A program made the position numbers and the translations under genes. DNA of 39,783 bases. Source: an uncultured Clostridia bacterium. Lineage in GTDB: Bacteria > Bacillota > Clostridia > Oscillospirales > CAG-272. Under the pieces are notes generated by a model that was not told the DNA's origin, did no database searches, and saw only the letters and a program-made list of their open reading frames with translations. The first letter of the stretch is position 1; each line of letters starts with the position of its first letter. The stretch is from the NCBI GenBank assembly GCA_947626065.1, contig CANQQT010000016.1:1-39783 (forward strand). Direction: 5' to 3'. Positions 39,556 to 39,783 of the stretch are shown here, in pieces.

Positions 39556-39783
39556 CTTTGAATTAGATGAACCGTGGATGCCTCCGGGCTCAGCCCGGCC
39601 CGGCATGGCACAGTCTGTCCCTCTGTTTGCCTTATTTTGGATTAGATTTATCTTGTTTGCCTCCGGGCGCTGCCCGGCATGGCACAGTGTATCCCTCTGT
39701 TTGCTTTGCTTTGAATTAGATGAACCGTGGATGCCTCCGGGCTCAGCCCGGCCCGGCATGGCACAGTCTGTCCCTCTGTTTGC
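39556..39783. repeat. long tandem repeat running off the right edge
   Basis: At least three units of about 73-80 bases. Each contains CCTCCGGGC, a GC hairpin (CCGGGCTCAGCCCGG in units 1 and 3; CCGGGCGCTGCCCGG in unit 2), GGCATGGCACAG and CCCTCTGTTTGC. Units 1 and 3 are nearly identical and 153 bases apart; the middle one differs. The hairpins resemble REP-type extragenic elements. The array continues beyond the window. Confidence 0.92.

Overview
The window is a prophage joined to bacterial chromosome. Almost all genes in bases 1 to about 28,600 lie on the minus strand and form a tailed, siphovirus-type phage genome read right to left. From about 28,640 to the end, all genes lie on the plus strand and look chromosomal. 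AGGAGG-type ribosome sites, TTGACA/TATAAT promoters, A118/SPP1-like phage families, a murE-like ligase with a D-aspartate-ligase-like ATP-grasp enzyme, and an ldh gene point to a low-to-mid-GC Bacillota, probably an anaerobic gut Clostridia-type lineage. The genus cannot be named from sequence alone. Host genes are visibly more GC-rich than phage genes.

Phage layout, in transcription order from 28.6 kb down: small early genes (28.6-26.5 kb) with a zinc-ribbon protein, an IS30-type HTH protein and a small membrane protein with an antisense sRNA; a recombination/replication module (26.5-23.3 kb) with a Sak4-like ATPase, RecB-type nuclease, SSB, replisome organiser and DUF1064 nuclease; small proteins and an XRE regulator with a palindromic site (23.3-22.5 kb); TerS, TerL, a short C5-methyltransferase-like protein and portal (22.5-18.9 kb); head fibre and minor head protein with a nuclease/JAB-like tail (18.8-16.4 kb); small accessory genes including a papain-like protein and a sigma-like HTH protein; a self-contained promoter-gene-HTH-terminator moron (15.3-14.7 kb); scaffold, major capsid and connectors (14.3-11.7 kb); an inserted cassette (11.6-10.4 kb) with DUF4417, a GGRGASSG/PHTH protein and two tandem promoter-driven tRNA-like RNAs; then minor capsid, tail tube, chaperones, tape measure, tail tip and fibre genes, and a holin cut by the left edge. 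Endolysin, integrase and repressor are not in the window and must lie to the left if the phage is complete.

Host layout: a MurE-family ligase with its own promoter, an asparagine-synthase-type amidotransferase and an overlapping D-aspartate-ligase-like ATP-grasp enzyme form a likely operon for peptidoglycan stem or cross-bridge building. They are followed by an orphan protein and a LysR regulator. After about 1.1 kb of repeats, a terminator and an AT-rich promoter come an LDH-fold dehydrogenase with Arg at the substrate-specificity position (malate-like) and a class II fumarase. The window ends inside a long tandem repeat.

The most novel items are the pair of tRNA-like RNAs whose predicted transcription starts coincide with the 5' end of the tRNA-like fold, the acr-aca-shaped moron with an adjacent array of 11-bp phased repeats, and the plus-strand sRNA antisense to the 3' end of a small membrane-protein gene.
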